Part shown: positions 1-7,322 of the stretch, one piece after another | How the letters are laid out: each line of letters begins with the position of its first letter | How positions within the stretch are numbered: the first letter of the stretch is position 1 | NCBI GenBank assembly: GCA_902782475.1 | Contig: CACZNR010000219.1 | Span: 1 to 23,662 of the forward strand | Direction of reading: 5' to 3' | DNA length: 23,662 nucleotides | DNA from: an uncultured Eubacteriales bacterium | GTDB taxonomy: Bacteria; Bacillota; Clostridia; Christensenellales; Christensenellaceae | Notes under the pieces: model-generated | Told to the model about the DNA's origin: nothing | The model's input: the letters and a program-made list of their open reading frames with translations, nothing else | Database searches by the model: none | Made by a program: the position numbers and the translations under genes

Positions 1-27
1 AAAAAAAGACAGTTCACGCGAACTGTC
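1..27 (-). terminator. Intrinsic terminator after mscL
   Basis: Seen directly: a perfect 8-bp stem (GACAGTTC/GAACTGTC, 4-nt loop) followed on the minus strand by seven T. It lies about 20 nt after the mscL stop. The plus strand has a shorter CTTTT tail, so it could also stop transcription entering from the left of the window. Confidence 0.9.
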
Positions 28-49
28 CTTTTGCTATATCGCTAATGCA

Positions 50-514
50 TCACTCTTCTTCTTTTTCTTCCTCCGGAAGTTCAGAAGTACAATGTGGGCA
101 ACGGGTAGCATCATCTGCAACTTCCTGTTTGCAGAATGGGCATATCCTCTTTGGTGCTTCAGGCTCTTCAGCTTTCTTTGCTCTGAGCTTGTTGAATGCC
201 TTGACTATGATGAATACAACAAGAGCTATGAGCAGGAAATTGATTATAGCTGCAATGAAAGAGCCATACTTGAGAAGAGCAGGTGTCTCTCCGGCTTCGA
301 TAGCCTCCTGGATCTTTTCATCACTTGCCAGTTTGATAGCCAGTGAAGAGAAGTCGAGTCCTCCTGTGATCAGTCCGAGTAAAGGCATGAATATGTCATT
401 TACCAGTGAATTGATTATGGAAGTGAAAGCTCCGCCGATGATAACGCCGACTGCAAGGTCAAGCACATTACCCTTGGAAATAAATTCCTTGAATTCCTTT
501 GCAAATTTTTTCAT
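50..514 (-). CDS. mscL: Large-conductance mechanosensitive channel MscL with C-terminal zinc ribbon
   Basis: MscL forms a homopentameric inner-membrane pore that opens under membrane tension and releases solutes after hypo-osmotic shock. Of 154 residues, about 1-110 are a normal MscL: an amphipathic N-terminus, TM1 around 16-46 with the glycine-rich GVIIGGAF segment, a short periplasmic loop, and TM2 around 84-105. The charged tail then carries a zinc-ribbon signature, two CxxC pairs at C125/C128 and C139/C142, and an acidic end. The start has a strong site (GGAGGA, 6-7 nt upstream). It lies 38 nt after alaS with no terminator between, so it is probably cotranscribed from the alaS promoter. 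The tail should be cytoplasmic; its role is unknown. Confidence 0.95.
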   Translation of the reverse strand: MKKFAKEFKEFISKGNVLDLAVGVIIGGAFTSIINSLVNDIFMPLLGLITGGLDFSSLAIKLASDEKIQEAIEAGETPALLKYGSFIAAIINFLLIALVVFIIVKAFNKLRAKKAEEPEAPKRICPFCKQEVADDATRCPHCTSELPEEEKEEE

Positions 515-552
515 GAAAGTATCCTCCTCTCCCAGTTAATGAGAAATATTAC

Positions 553-2349
553 TCAGACTTCCTCAAGTATGCCGCGGATCCTTCTGACTCCGGCTGAGGA
601 ACTCTGTTCCTTCACAATCTTGAACCTTCCCAGTTCTCCTGTCCTTGAAGCATGAGGACCTCCGCAGATCTCCTTGCTCCATCCCTCTATATTATATACC
701 TTTACGAGTTCTCCGTACTTTGAACCGAATACGCCGATGGCATTCTGCTCCTTTGCCTCTTCCAAAGTCATCTCGGTGCAGACTACCGGAACGTCAGCCT
801 TTATGGCCTCATTGACGAAGTCCTCAACCTTCTGTTTTTCCTCATCTGTAAGAGGACGCGGGAAGTTGAAGTCGAATCTCAGTCTTTCAGCTGTTATGTT
901 GCTTCCCTTCTGCTGTATGCTGTCGTCCTTGAGCACGTTTCTGAGCCCGGCATTGAGAAGGTGTGTAGCCGTATGCAGTCTTGCGGTAGCAACGGAGTTG
1001 TCAGCAAGTCCGCCCTTGAATCTCTGGGTGGCACCTTCTGATGATTTTTCCTGATGCTTCCTGAAAGCTTCTGCATAGCCCTGCTCATCCACTGTGAAGC
1101 CATTCTCCTTTGCGAGCTCCATGGTGAATTCAAGCGGGAATCCGAAGGTATCATAGAGCCTGAATGCGCTCTTTCCCGGTATCTCGTTGGTCTTCAGGTA
1201 TTTGACGAGCTTGTCAAATTCCTTCATGCCCTGATTGATGGTCTTTGAGAACCTTTCCTCTTCAAGACTTATCTCTGTAAGTATCTTTTCCCTGTTATCC
1301 AGGAGCTCAGGATATACATCCTTGTACTGCTCTATCACTGTCTCGGCGATCTTTGGAAGTCCGCCTGCTGCTATTCCAAGCTTCATTGAGAATCTGATGG
1401 CACGTCTTAAAAGTCTCCTGAGGACATATCCCTGGTCAACGTTTGAAGGAGTTACGCCCTTCTCATCTCCAAGGATGAATGTAGAGCATCTTACATGGTC
1501 AGCAACGATCCTGAAAGCCTTCATGGTATCCTCGTCATCCTTGTAATGCTTTCCTGAAAGCTCTGATATCTTGTCAAGGATGGAGCTGAAAACGTCGGTG
1601 TCATATACTGATTCCTTGCCCTGGAGTATGCTTATGGTCCTGTCGAGGCCCATTCCTGTATCAACGTTCTTGTGTGCCAGAGGTACGAATGTCCCGTCTT
1701 CAGTCTTGTTGTACTGCATGAAGACGTCGTTCCATATCTCCAGATACTTCCCGCATGAGCAGGACGGGTCGCAGTTCTCGCTGCACTTTGGCTTTCCGGT
1801 ATCTATGAACATCTCTGTATCCGGTCCGCACGGTCCTGTGATGCCTGCAGGTCCCCACCAGTTATGCTTCTTGCTGAGATAGAAGATATGGTCCTCTTCC
1901 ACTCCGCATCTTCTCCATATGTCATGGGACTCTGTATCCTTTGGTGCATTCTCGTCACCCTCAAAGCATGTGAAATACAGCTTGTCTTTGGGGATCCCAA
2001 GCCACTTCTCATCTGTCAGGAACTCAAAGCTCCAGCTTATGGCCTCTTCCTTGAAGTAATCTCCGAGAGACCAGTTTCCCAGCATCTCAAAGAATGTGCA
2101 GTGGGATGCATCACCAACTTCATCGATGTCACCGGTCCTTACGCATTTCTGTACGTCAGTAAGTCTTGTTCCCTGAGGATGCTTCTCTCCCAGGAGATAA
2201 GGTACCAGCGGATGCATTCCTGCTGTTGTAAAAAGGACTGTAGGGTCGTTTTCAGGTATGAGGGACGCTGATGGTATGACCTTATGTCCCTTTGACTTGA
2301 AGAATTCCAGATATAAACTTCTAAGTTCTCTGCTTGTTAAATCTTTCAC
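553..2349 (-). CDS. alaS: Alanyl-tRNA synthetase, short form lacking the C-terminal DHHA1/C-Ala region
   Basis: Charges tRNA-Ala with alanine in the cytosol. The 598 residues hold the class II catalytic core (about 1-240, including the FEMLGNWSLGDYF segment near 87-99 and GMGLDR near 232-237), a Cys-rich insertion (C189, C193, C197, C199), the tRNA-recognition helices, and the editing (SAD) domain with its zinc ligands: HTATH (H459, H463) and CGGPH (C562, H566). The protein stops just after the editing domain, whereas usual bacterial AlaRS is about 870-880 residues and continues into a dimerisation/C-Ala domain. The start is GTG at 2347-2349 with a GGAG site; no upstream ATG fits better. A consensus promoter lies about 65 nt upstream. 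The reading frame is clean, so this looks like a genuine compact form rather than a truncation. Confidence 0.95.
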   Translation of the reverse strand: MKDLTSRELRSLYLEFFKSKGHKVIPSASLIPENDPTVLFTTAGMHPLVPYLLGEKHPQGTRLTDVQKCVRTGDIDEVGDASHCTFFEMLGNWSLGDYFKEEAISWSFEFLTDEKWLGIPKDKLYFTCFEGDENAPKDTESHDIWRRCGVEEDHIFYLSKKHNWWGPAGITGPCGPDTEMFIDTGKPKCSENCDPSCSCGKYLEIWNDVFMQYNKTEDGTFVPLAHKNVDTGMGLDRTISILQGKESVYDTDVFSSILDKISELSGKHYKDDEDTMKAFRIVADHVRCSTFILGDEKGVTPSNVDQGYVLRRLLRRAIRFSMKLGIAAGGLPKIAETVIEQYKDVYPELLDNREKILTEISLEEERFSKTINQGMKEFDKLVKYLKTNEIPGKSAFRLYDTFGFPLEFTMELAKENGFTVDEQGYAEAFRKHQEKSSEGATQRFKGGLADNSVATARLHTATHLLNAGLRNVLKDDSIQQKGSNITAERLRFDFNFPRPLTDEEKQKVEDFVNEAIKADVPVVCTEMTLEEAKEQNAIGVFGSKYGELVKVYNIEGWSKEICGGPHASRTGELGRFKIVKEQSSSAGVRRIRGILEEV

Positions 2350-2411
2350 TTTGATACTCCTAAACTTTATCTATATTGTTATATAAAAACTTTCAGTAAA
2401 TACTTATGAAA

Positions 2412-2440
2412 ATTATATTATCCATCAATTTTCATGTCAA
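2412..2440 (-). promoter_or_regulatory. Consensus sigma-A promoter for alaS-mscL, overlapped by an inverted repeat
   Basis: On the minus strand TTGACA (2435-2440), a 17-bp spacer and TATAAT (2412-2417) match the full consensus. A perfect 9-bp inverted repeat, ATGAAAATT (2406-2414) and AATTTTCAT (2427-2435), overlaps the -10 box and spacer and touches the -35 box, so it could be an operator. Transcription would start near 2405, giving a leader of about 55 nt before the GTG. Confidence 0.85.
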
Positions 2441-2465
2441 TCAAAGGTGCCTTGCTGAAGCCTTT

Positions 2466-3239
2466 TCAATTTAAACATTCTTTAAGAAAATCCTCTATCC
2501 AGCAGGCTACTCCATCCTCCTCCACCGGAGGCACCACTTCGTCAGCCATGGCCTTCACATCATCAGGAGCACTGCCCACCACTATGGAGTGTCCTGCCTC
2601 CTTGAGCATCAGCCTGTCATTCATGCTGTCACCGAAGCAGTAAGAATCTTCCCTTGCGACACCGAAAAGATCCAGACAGTCCCTTACTGCCTTTCCCTTG
2701 TCATTGCCTTTTCTGATTATCTCATAGTAGACATTGTTGTTGTTTATTATCTCCATTCCGTTCTCCAGGAAGAAATCCCTTACATCAGGATCCATGGGGA
2801 CCTTGTAGAGAGTGAACTTGTGTACAGGCATGGCGGAGAATCTTTCTTCATATTCACTGTATGAATAGACTTCCGGATATATTCCGTGGTCCTTTTCAAA
2901 ATGATGATAGAACTTGACCCTCTCGGAGCCTTCCACGGCACCGTCAAGCCTCTTGTCCCAGATGAGCTTCATGCTGGCCATGACGAGCTCATGGGGCAAC
3001 CTGTCTTCGTGTACAGGCTTTCCATCCTTTATTATCAGTGCTCCGCAAGCTGTGGCATATGCATCAAATCCAAGGTCCCAGAGTTCCTTCGCAACATGCC
3101 CGTAGCATCTGCCCGTACACAGAACTATCCTGTGTCCTGCATCCTTAAGGGCTGTAAGTGCCTTCCTGTTCCTTTCAGACATGGCCTTGTTTCCGGGCAC
3201 CAGGAGAGTTCCGTCATAATCGAAAAAGAATAATTTCAT
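2466..3239 (-). CDS. HAD-superfamily hydrolase, Cof subfamily (phosphatase)
   Basis: A cytosolic Mg-dependent phosphatase, probably acting on sugar phosphates, flavin or cofactor phosphates; the substrate cannot be told from sequence. The 257 residues contain the four HAD motifs: DYDGT with nucleophile D7 and acid D9, LCTGR (T42), the KGKAV lysine in the second half of the protein, and GDSMND near 201-206. The large cap insertion between motifs II and III is of the Cof/C2 type. The start ATG at 3237-3239 has a GAAGGA site. It faces away from the aldo/keto reductase and is followed by the alaS promoter, so it is probably monocistronic. No terminator is visible after it. Confidence 0.9.
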   Translation of the reverse strand: MKLFFFDYDGTLLVPGNKAMSERNRKALTALKDAGHRIVLCTGRCYGHVAKELWDLGFDAYATACGALIIKDGKPVHEDRLPHELVMASMKLIWDKRLDGAVEGSERVKFYHHFEKDHGIYPEVYSYSEYEERFSAMPVHKFTLYKVPMDPDVRDFFLENGMEIINNNNVYYEIIRKGNDKGKAVRDCLDLFGVAREDSYCFGDSMNDRLMLKEAGHSIVVGSAPDDVKAMADEVVPPVEEDGVACWIEDFLKECLN

Positions 3240-3268
3240 ATGTGTTTCCTTCTAAAGTAATCCATGAG

Positions 3269-3277
3269 ATTATAACA
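3269..3277 (-). promoter_or_regulatory. Extended -10 promoter for the HAD gene
   Basis: The minus strand reads TGT-TATAAT, an extended -10 element, with no good -35 box 17 bp upstream. It places the transcription start near 3262, about 22 nt before the ATG. Confidence 0.55.
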
Positions 3278-3373
3278 CGGGGGTGTCCCCTTCTCACTTT
3301 TCACATAGTAAATATTTCAATATTGTGATAATATAAAAATACTAAGATTTGAGTATAAGGAAAGGATACAGCA

Positions 3374-4255
3374 ATGATTAAATCTATCAATGATGTTGTA
3401 AAACTCAACAATGGCATACTTATGCCACAGTTTGGTCTTGGCGTCTGGAAAGCTGAGGGTCAGGACGTTGTCAATGCAGTCAAGTGGGCTATCGAAGCTG
3501 GTTACCGCCACATCGACACAGCTGCAGTTTACGGAAACGAGAAAGAAGTAGGTCAGGGCCTCAAGGAATGCGGAGTTTCAAGGCATGACATATTCGTTAC
3601 TTCCAAGGTATTCAAGATGGGATACAGAGAAACTCTCGACATGATGGATCAGACACTTATCGACCTTCAGACAGACTATGTTGACCTCTATCTCATACAC
3701 TGGCCACATCCTGAACTCGGAGAAGTTTATCTGGATGTATGGGCAGCCATGGAAAGGATCCTGAAGGAAGGAAAGGCAAGAGCCATCGGTGTTGCAAACT
3801 TCTATTCAGAATACATCGAGAGGATCAAGGAAGAAGGAATGACCCTTCCTGCAGTCGATCAGTTCGAATGCCATCCATATTATCAAATGCCTGAGCTCCA
3901 GCAGTACTGCAAGGACAACGGCATACAGTACGAAGCATATTCACCTCTTGGTGGCGGAGCTATATTCGGTGATGAGAAGCTCAAAGCCATCGCTGAGAAG
4001 TATAACAAGGATATCGCACAGATCGTTCTGCGCTGGGAGATGCAGAAGGGTATCGTAGTAATACCTAAGTCAGTAAAGCAGCACAGAATAGTTTCAAATA
4101 TGAACGTATTTGATTTCGAGCTTTCTGAAGAAGATTCAAAGGCTATCGATGCTATGGACATCAATACAAAGGTCACATGTGCAAGACCTGACCAGTTATG
4201 GCCTGACTTCCTCAAGGAAAAGGAAGAAAGAATGGCAAACGGTGCAAGGTTCTGA
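3374..4255 (+). CDS. Aldo/keto reductase (2,5-diketo-gluconate reductase-like)
   Basis: An NAD(P)H-dependent cytosolic reductase of aldehydes and ketones in a TIM barrel. All four catalytic residues are visible: D48 and Y53 in HIDTAAVYGNE, K78 in VTSKVF, and H109 in LIHWPH. The 293-residue length is normal for prokaryotic AKR5-type enzymes, and the C-terminal IPKSV segment belongs to the NADP-binding site. The ATG at 3374 has a GGAAAGGA site. The gene ends in its own strong terminator at 4270-4299, so it is mostly a single-gene transcript. The physiological substrate is unknown; the adjacent epimerase hints at sugars, but this is inference only. Confidence 0.93.
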   Translation: MIKSINDVVKLNNGILMPQFGLGVWKAEGQDVVNAVKWAIEAGYRHIDTAAVYGNEKEVGQGLKECGVSRHDIFVTSKVFKMGYRETLDMMDQTLIDLQTDYVDLYLIHWPHPELGEVYLDVWAAMERILKEGKARAIGVANFYSEYIERIKEEGMTLPAVDQFECHPYYQMPELQQYCKDNGIQYEAYSPLGGGAIFGDEKLKAIAEKYNKDIAQIVLRWEMQKGIVVIPKSVKQHRIVSNMNVFDFELSEEDSKAIDAMDINTKVTCARPDQLWPDFLKEKEERMANGARF

Positions 4256-4269
4256 TATTCAGGACTATG

Positions 4270-4299
4270 GCAGACACGCATCTTGCGTGTCTGCTTTTT
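4270..4299 (+). terminator. Intrinsic terminator after the aldo/keto reductase
   Basis: A perfect 10-bp GC-rich stem (GCAGACACGC/GCGTGTCTGC, 5-nt loop) followed by TTTTT. The ribosome binding site of the next gene begins only 5 nt later, so the epimerase depends on readthrough or on a promoter hidden within this region. Confidence 0.92.
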
Positions 4300-4314
4300 A
4301 TATAAGGAGGTTTT

Positions 4315-5190
4315 ATGCTTCATAGGATACAATTTGAAGATATGACACTTACAGTCAATGACCAGGGTTCAGAGCTCTGCTCTTTCACTGTCGCAGGAAG
4401 GGAATATATCTGGCAGGGAGAGAATGGAAGCTGGATGGGACACTCCCCCATACTCTTCCCTGTTGTTGGTGCTCTTAAGGACAACAGCATCGAATACGAA
4501 GGCGAGACCCTTCACATATTCAAGCATGGATTTGCTGCAAGAAAGAACTTTTCTGTTGACAGGGTCAGTGACAGCGAGATAAGGCTGGTGCTCCATGCGG
4601 ATGAAGAGACACTTGCCGTCTATCCTTTTGACTTCACTCTGGCAGTCACTTTCAGGATCATTGAAAAAGGCTTTTCCGTAACATACGAGATATCCAACAA
4701 CGGGGGAAGGACAATGCCTTTCTGCATCGGAGGACATCCGGGCATGGCCCTTCCTATGGAAGACGGCTATAGGTTCGAAGATTATATCGTGAGATTTGAG
4801 AAGGAAGAAACAGGCGAGATAGCAGTATGTCCTGACGGCGGTATAATCAAGAGTACCAAGATCTACAACGGCATGAAGAAGGACTTTTTCCATCTCGACC
4901 ACAGTGACTATGACAGGGAGGATGCCCTTATATTCACCTCACTGAAAAGCAGGAAGGCCCAGCTCATAAATGAAAAAACAGGGCACGGCGTTGAGATAGA
5001 TTTCAGCGATTTCCCTGTTCTCAGTTTCTGGACCATGCCTCATAAGACTTCTTCATATATCTGTCTTGAACCATGGCACGGCATGAATGCCTTTGATGAC
5101 GAGACCGGCAGATTTGAGGACAAGCCACATGCCATTCTCCTTAAGGGAAATGACACTGCTTCCCTGACATTCTCGGTAAAGCTCGTCTGA
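4315..5190 (+). CDS. Aldose 1-epimerase family protein, LacX type
   Basis: Galactose-mutarotase-like beta-sandwich protein that probably interconverts alpha and beta anomers of a sugar or sugar phosphate. The 291 residues show the family pattern: GREYIWQG near 28-35, HSPILFPVVG near 43-52, FKHGFA (H71), the IGGHPGM motif with H141, and near the C-terminus WTMPHKTSSYICLEPW, which holds the candidate catalytic glutamate. It resembles the LacX/YphB branch more than classical GalM. AAGGAGG lies only 4 nt before the ATG, which is tight but strong. It ends 2 nt from the convergent acetate-kinase-family gene. The exact sugar is unknown. Confidence 0.88.
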   Translation: MLHRIQFEDMTLTVNDQGSELCSFTVAGREYIWQGENGSWMGHSPILFPVVGALKDNSIEYEGETLHIFKHGFAARKNFSVDRVSDSEIRLVLHADEETLAVYPFDFTLAVTFRIIEKGFSVTYEISNNGGRTMPFCIGGHPGMALPMEDGYRFEDYIVRFEKEETGEIAVCPDGGIIKSTKIYNGMKKDFFHLDHSDYDREDALIFTSLKSRKAQLINEKTGHGVEIDFSDFPVLSFWTMPHKTSSYICLEPWHGMNAFDDETGRFEDKPHAILLKGNDTASLTFSVKLV

Positions 5191-5192
5191 GT

Positions 5193-6356
5193 TCAGTCTC
5201 CTGCAAGGACTTTCACGGTCCTTCTTGCGACTACGATCTCCTCATCAGCGGGGATCACAAAAACCTTTATGGCACTGTCTGGAGACGATATGCACATATC
5301 GTTCTCCAGATTCTTTTTTTCATCAAGTTCGAGCCTCATATATGAAAAATGGTCCGTTACCATCTTCCTTATGGTACTGCTGTTCTCTCCTACACCAGCA
5401 GTGAATGTGATGGCGTCAAGCCCACCCATGAGGGCAGCATATCCGCCTATGTATCTTGCGATCTCCCTGGAGTATATCTTCATTGCAAGCATGGCACGTT
5501 CATTGCCGCTATTTGCTGCCTTTTCTATATCCCTCATATCTCCGCTGACGCCGGAGATGCCCTTTAATCCGCTTTCCTTTTCAAGTATCTTTTTCAGTTC
5601 CTCTTCACTGTATCCTGTGTTCTCCAGAAGATAGAAAATAATGAAGGGATCGATATCTCCTATGCGGCTTCCCTGTGGCACACCGGTCTGAAGCGAAAGG
5701 CCAAAGCTCGTCTCCCTGCAGGTGCCATCCACTATGGCTGCCAGGGAGCTGCTGCCTCCAAGGTGACACGAGACCGCCCTGTATCTTTCTCCAAGGAGCT
5801 CATTCAGCTTAAGCGACTGATAGTAGTGGGATGCCCCGTGGTATCCGAATCTCCTTACGCCATACTTGTCCTTCCACTCATATGGCAGCGGATATACGTA
5901 TGCTTCTTCTTCCAGTGTCTGGTGAAATGCAGTCTCGAATGTGCCAATTCTTACAACGTCCGGCATTATTCTTTCAAATGCCTCTATGACCTGAAGATAG
6001 CATGTATTATGCACAGGAGCTACGCTCATGTAGTCATGCATGCCTTTCTTGACAGCCTCGTCTATGACATAGTCTCTGGGAAATCCCTTCGAAAGCACGG
6101 TCTTGAACCCCACTGCATCTATGCCGTTCCTAAGTGCCGGGTCCAGTCTTTCAAGGAAGTGTCCGAGTCCCTCGTCGTAGCTTCCTATCTTTATGTAATC
6201 TTCGCTTGATGTCCCACGGGACCTGAAGATGAATCTTCCTTCCCTGTCCTCTCCGATCCTCTCCATGCGGCTCTCCACCAGCAGGCTCTCATCATCCATG
6301 TCATAGAGCTTTAACTTGAATGAAGTGCTCCCGGCGTTGCATACCAGTACTTTCAT
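5193..6356 (-). CDS. Divergent acetate kinase family (ASKHA) protein
   Basis: Related to acetate kinase, which exchanges phosphate between acetyl phosphate and ADP. The 387 residues keep the N-terminal pocket (N7, S10, S12, K14), H116 in APVHN, H173 in GYHGASH, R231 in GSRIGDIDP and E373 in IPADEE. Two positions that are catalytic in characterised acetate kinases differ: the usual GHRVVHGG reads GFKTVLSK (Arg to K85), and the usual FDTAFHQT reads FETAFHQT (Asp to E141). The nucleotide loop is also unusual (CHLGGSSS for CHLGNGAS). It may be a low-activity or altered-substrate acyl kinase. Its ATG overlaps the signal peptidase stop (ATGA), so translation is coupled. No pta gene is adjacent. Confidence 0.85.
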   Translation of the reverse strand: MKVLVCNAGSTSFKLKLYDMDDESLLVESRMERIGEDREGRFIFRSRGTSSEDYIKIGSYDEGLGHFLERLDPALRNGIDAVGFKTVLSKGFPRDYVIDEAVKKGMHDYMSVAPVHNTCYLQVIEAFERIMPDVVRIGTFETAFHQTLEEEAYVYPLPYEWKDKYGVRRFGYHGASHYYQSLKLNELLGERYRAVSCHLGGSSSLAAIVDGTCRETSFGLSLQTGVPQGSRIGDIDPFIIFYLLENTGYSEEELKKILEKESGLKGISGVSGDMRDIEKAANSGNERAMLAMKIYSREIARYIGGYAALMGGLDAITFTAGVGENSSTIRKMVTDHFSYMRLELDEKKNLENDMCISSPDSAIKVFVIPADEEIVVARRTVKVLAGD

Positions 6357-6898
6357 ATCTGTTTACCTATAAATAATCTGAATCTGTGAAACGGAAAGAC
6401 ACGAAGATACGCTTTTCCAATGATGCTCTTCATGGGTATTGCCCCCACGTTCCTTGAATCATTTGAGTTGTTCCTGTTGTCTCCCATGACGAAATATTCA
6501 CCTTCCCCCACTATGTACGGGCCATAGTTTATATACATCTCTTCCTTTATATATGGCTCATGCACAGGGGTGTCATTTCGATAGAGCACTCCATCAGCGA
6601 TCTGGATCTTGTCCCCGGGTTTTCCCACTATCCTTTTTACAAACTGTTCCTTCCTTCCGGGATAGCGAACTATGACTATATCCTGATAGTCAAAGCAGTC
6701 AGTGTGTCTGAAAAGAGCTCTAACATCCACGAACAGGACTTCACCATCTCTTAGGGTGTCGGTCATGGAATCGCCCTTTACAATAGCGATCTGGAAGAAC
6801 AGCGTTTTTATGCAGCATATGACAATTATCAGCAGCAGCAGATATGCCACCGATACAAAGGTCTCGTGAAGTATGTTTGTCCTTTCCAATGTCTTCAT
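6353..6898 (-). CDS. lepB: Type I signal peptidase
   Basis: Membrane-bound serine protease that removes signal peptides from exported proteins at the outer face of the membrane. The 181 residues hold one N-terminal membrane segment (about 15-38), the nucleophile S44 in GDSMTDTL, the general base K88 in VKRIVGKPGD, and the family box GDNRNNSNDSR at 139-149. This is the compact single-TM Gram-positive form. Its start overlaps the DUF951 stop and its stop overlaps the acetate-kinase-like start, each as ATGA, so the three genes form one translationally coupled operon. One plausible client in the window is the sortase-anchored protein at the right edge. Confidence 0.95.
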   Translation of the reverse strand: MKTLERTNILHETFVSVAYLLLLIIVICCIKTLFFQIAIVKGDSMTDTLRDGEVLFVDVRALFRHTDCFDYQDIVIVRYPGRKEQFVKRIVGKPGDKIQIADGVLYRNDTPVHEPYIKEEMYINYGPYIVGEGEYFVMGDNRNNSNDSRNVGAIPMKSIIGKAYLRVFPFHRFRLFIGKQI

Positions 6899-7080
6899 CA
6901 GTCAAGCACCTTCTTTACGCGTTTTCTGAAATCCTCATAGGAAAGCATGACCACTCTGCCACAGCCGGTACACTTTATCTTGAAATCGGCTCCGGTCCTT
7001 ATGATCTCCCACACCTTGCTTCCGCACGGGTGCTGCTTTTTTGTTTCTATCTTCTGTCCTGTCACAAAATTGTTTTCCAT
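6898..7080 (-). CDS. DUF951 family small zinc-ribbon-like protein
   Basis: A conserved Bacillota protein of unknown function. The pattern HPCGS..WEI.R.GADFKIKC.GCGR.VML is the DUF951 signature, with three cysteines (one in HPCG, two in KCTGCG) suggesting metal or nucleic-acid binding. An in-frame ATG at 7093-7095 would add five residues. The ATG at 7078-7080 is preferred because it has a GGAG site 5 nt upstream and because the likely promoter (-10 at 7109-7114) would leave only about 7 nt before the upstream ATG. The product is then 60 residues. First gene of the operon with lepB. Confidence 0.85.
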   Translation of the reverse strand: MENNFVTGQKIETKKQHPCGSKVWEIIRTGADFKIKCTGCGRVVMLSYEDFRKRVKKVLD

Positions 7081-7108
7081 ATGTGCTCCATACATCCTGT
7101 CGAAATCA

Positions 7109-7117
7109 ATTATAGCA
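7109..7117 (-). promoter_or_regulatory. Extended -10 promoter for the DUF951-lepB-acetate kinase-like operon
   Basis: The minus strand reads TGC-TATAAT, an extended -10, with no convincing -35. It lies about 22 nt before the chosen DUF951 start and back to back with the corA promoter. Confidence 0.6.
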
Positions 7118-7142
7118 TAAGGATACGCAAATATATGCTTTG

Positions 7143-7171
7143 TTGCTTTTATCAGGTAAAACTATTATAAT
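7143..7171 (+). promoter_or_regulatory. Promoter of the corA-murA-phosphoribosyltransferase unit
   Basis: TTGCTT (7143-7148), 17-bp spacer, TATAAT (7166-7171). Transcription would start near 7178, giving a leader of about 145 nt before corA. Confidence 0.7.
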
Positions 7172-7177
7172 TCAAGT

Positions 7178-7322
7178 GTCAAAAGCATGTTTAAAAAGCG
7201 AGGTAACAAAGGTGGACGGCGACCCTTACAGTTTAAGTCACAATATTTATCATAATCTGATAATAATAGCATAGAAGCAGGGGTTGCTTTTTTAGTTGCC
7301 CCTCTCAGGAAGCGGGTAATTA
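7178..7322 (+). promoter_or_regulatory. Structured 5' leader of corA, possible attenuator
   Basis: The roughly 145-nt leader holds no gene. It has a 6-bp hairpin TTATCA/TGATAA (7247-7263) and a small stem AAGCA/TGCTT (7275-7289) running into six T (7288-7293). An alternative stem AGGGG/CCCCT (7279-7283 with 7299-7303) would disrupt that stem. Mutually exclusive stems, one of them terminator-like, are what an attenuator or riboswitch expression platform looks like. I do not recognise a known riboswitch class; the M-box, yybP and ydaO cores I know are not present. The corA ribosome site (AGGA) overlaps the region just after the second stem. Confidence 0.4.

Noticed and set aside
45..539. 164-residue open frame antisense to mscL
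   Set aside because: It is low in complexity, has no ribosome site and is explained by the codon pattern of mscL on the other strand.
3298..3334. Promoter or Rex-like operator (TCACA ... TGTGA) before the aldo/keto reductase
   Set aside because: The arms are only 5 bp and 18 nt apart, and no -35/-10 pair with normal spacing could be fixed.
7178..7322. M-box magnesium riboswitch upstream of corA
   Set aside because: The conserved AGGTGAGGCTCC-type core and the required length are missing.
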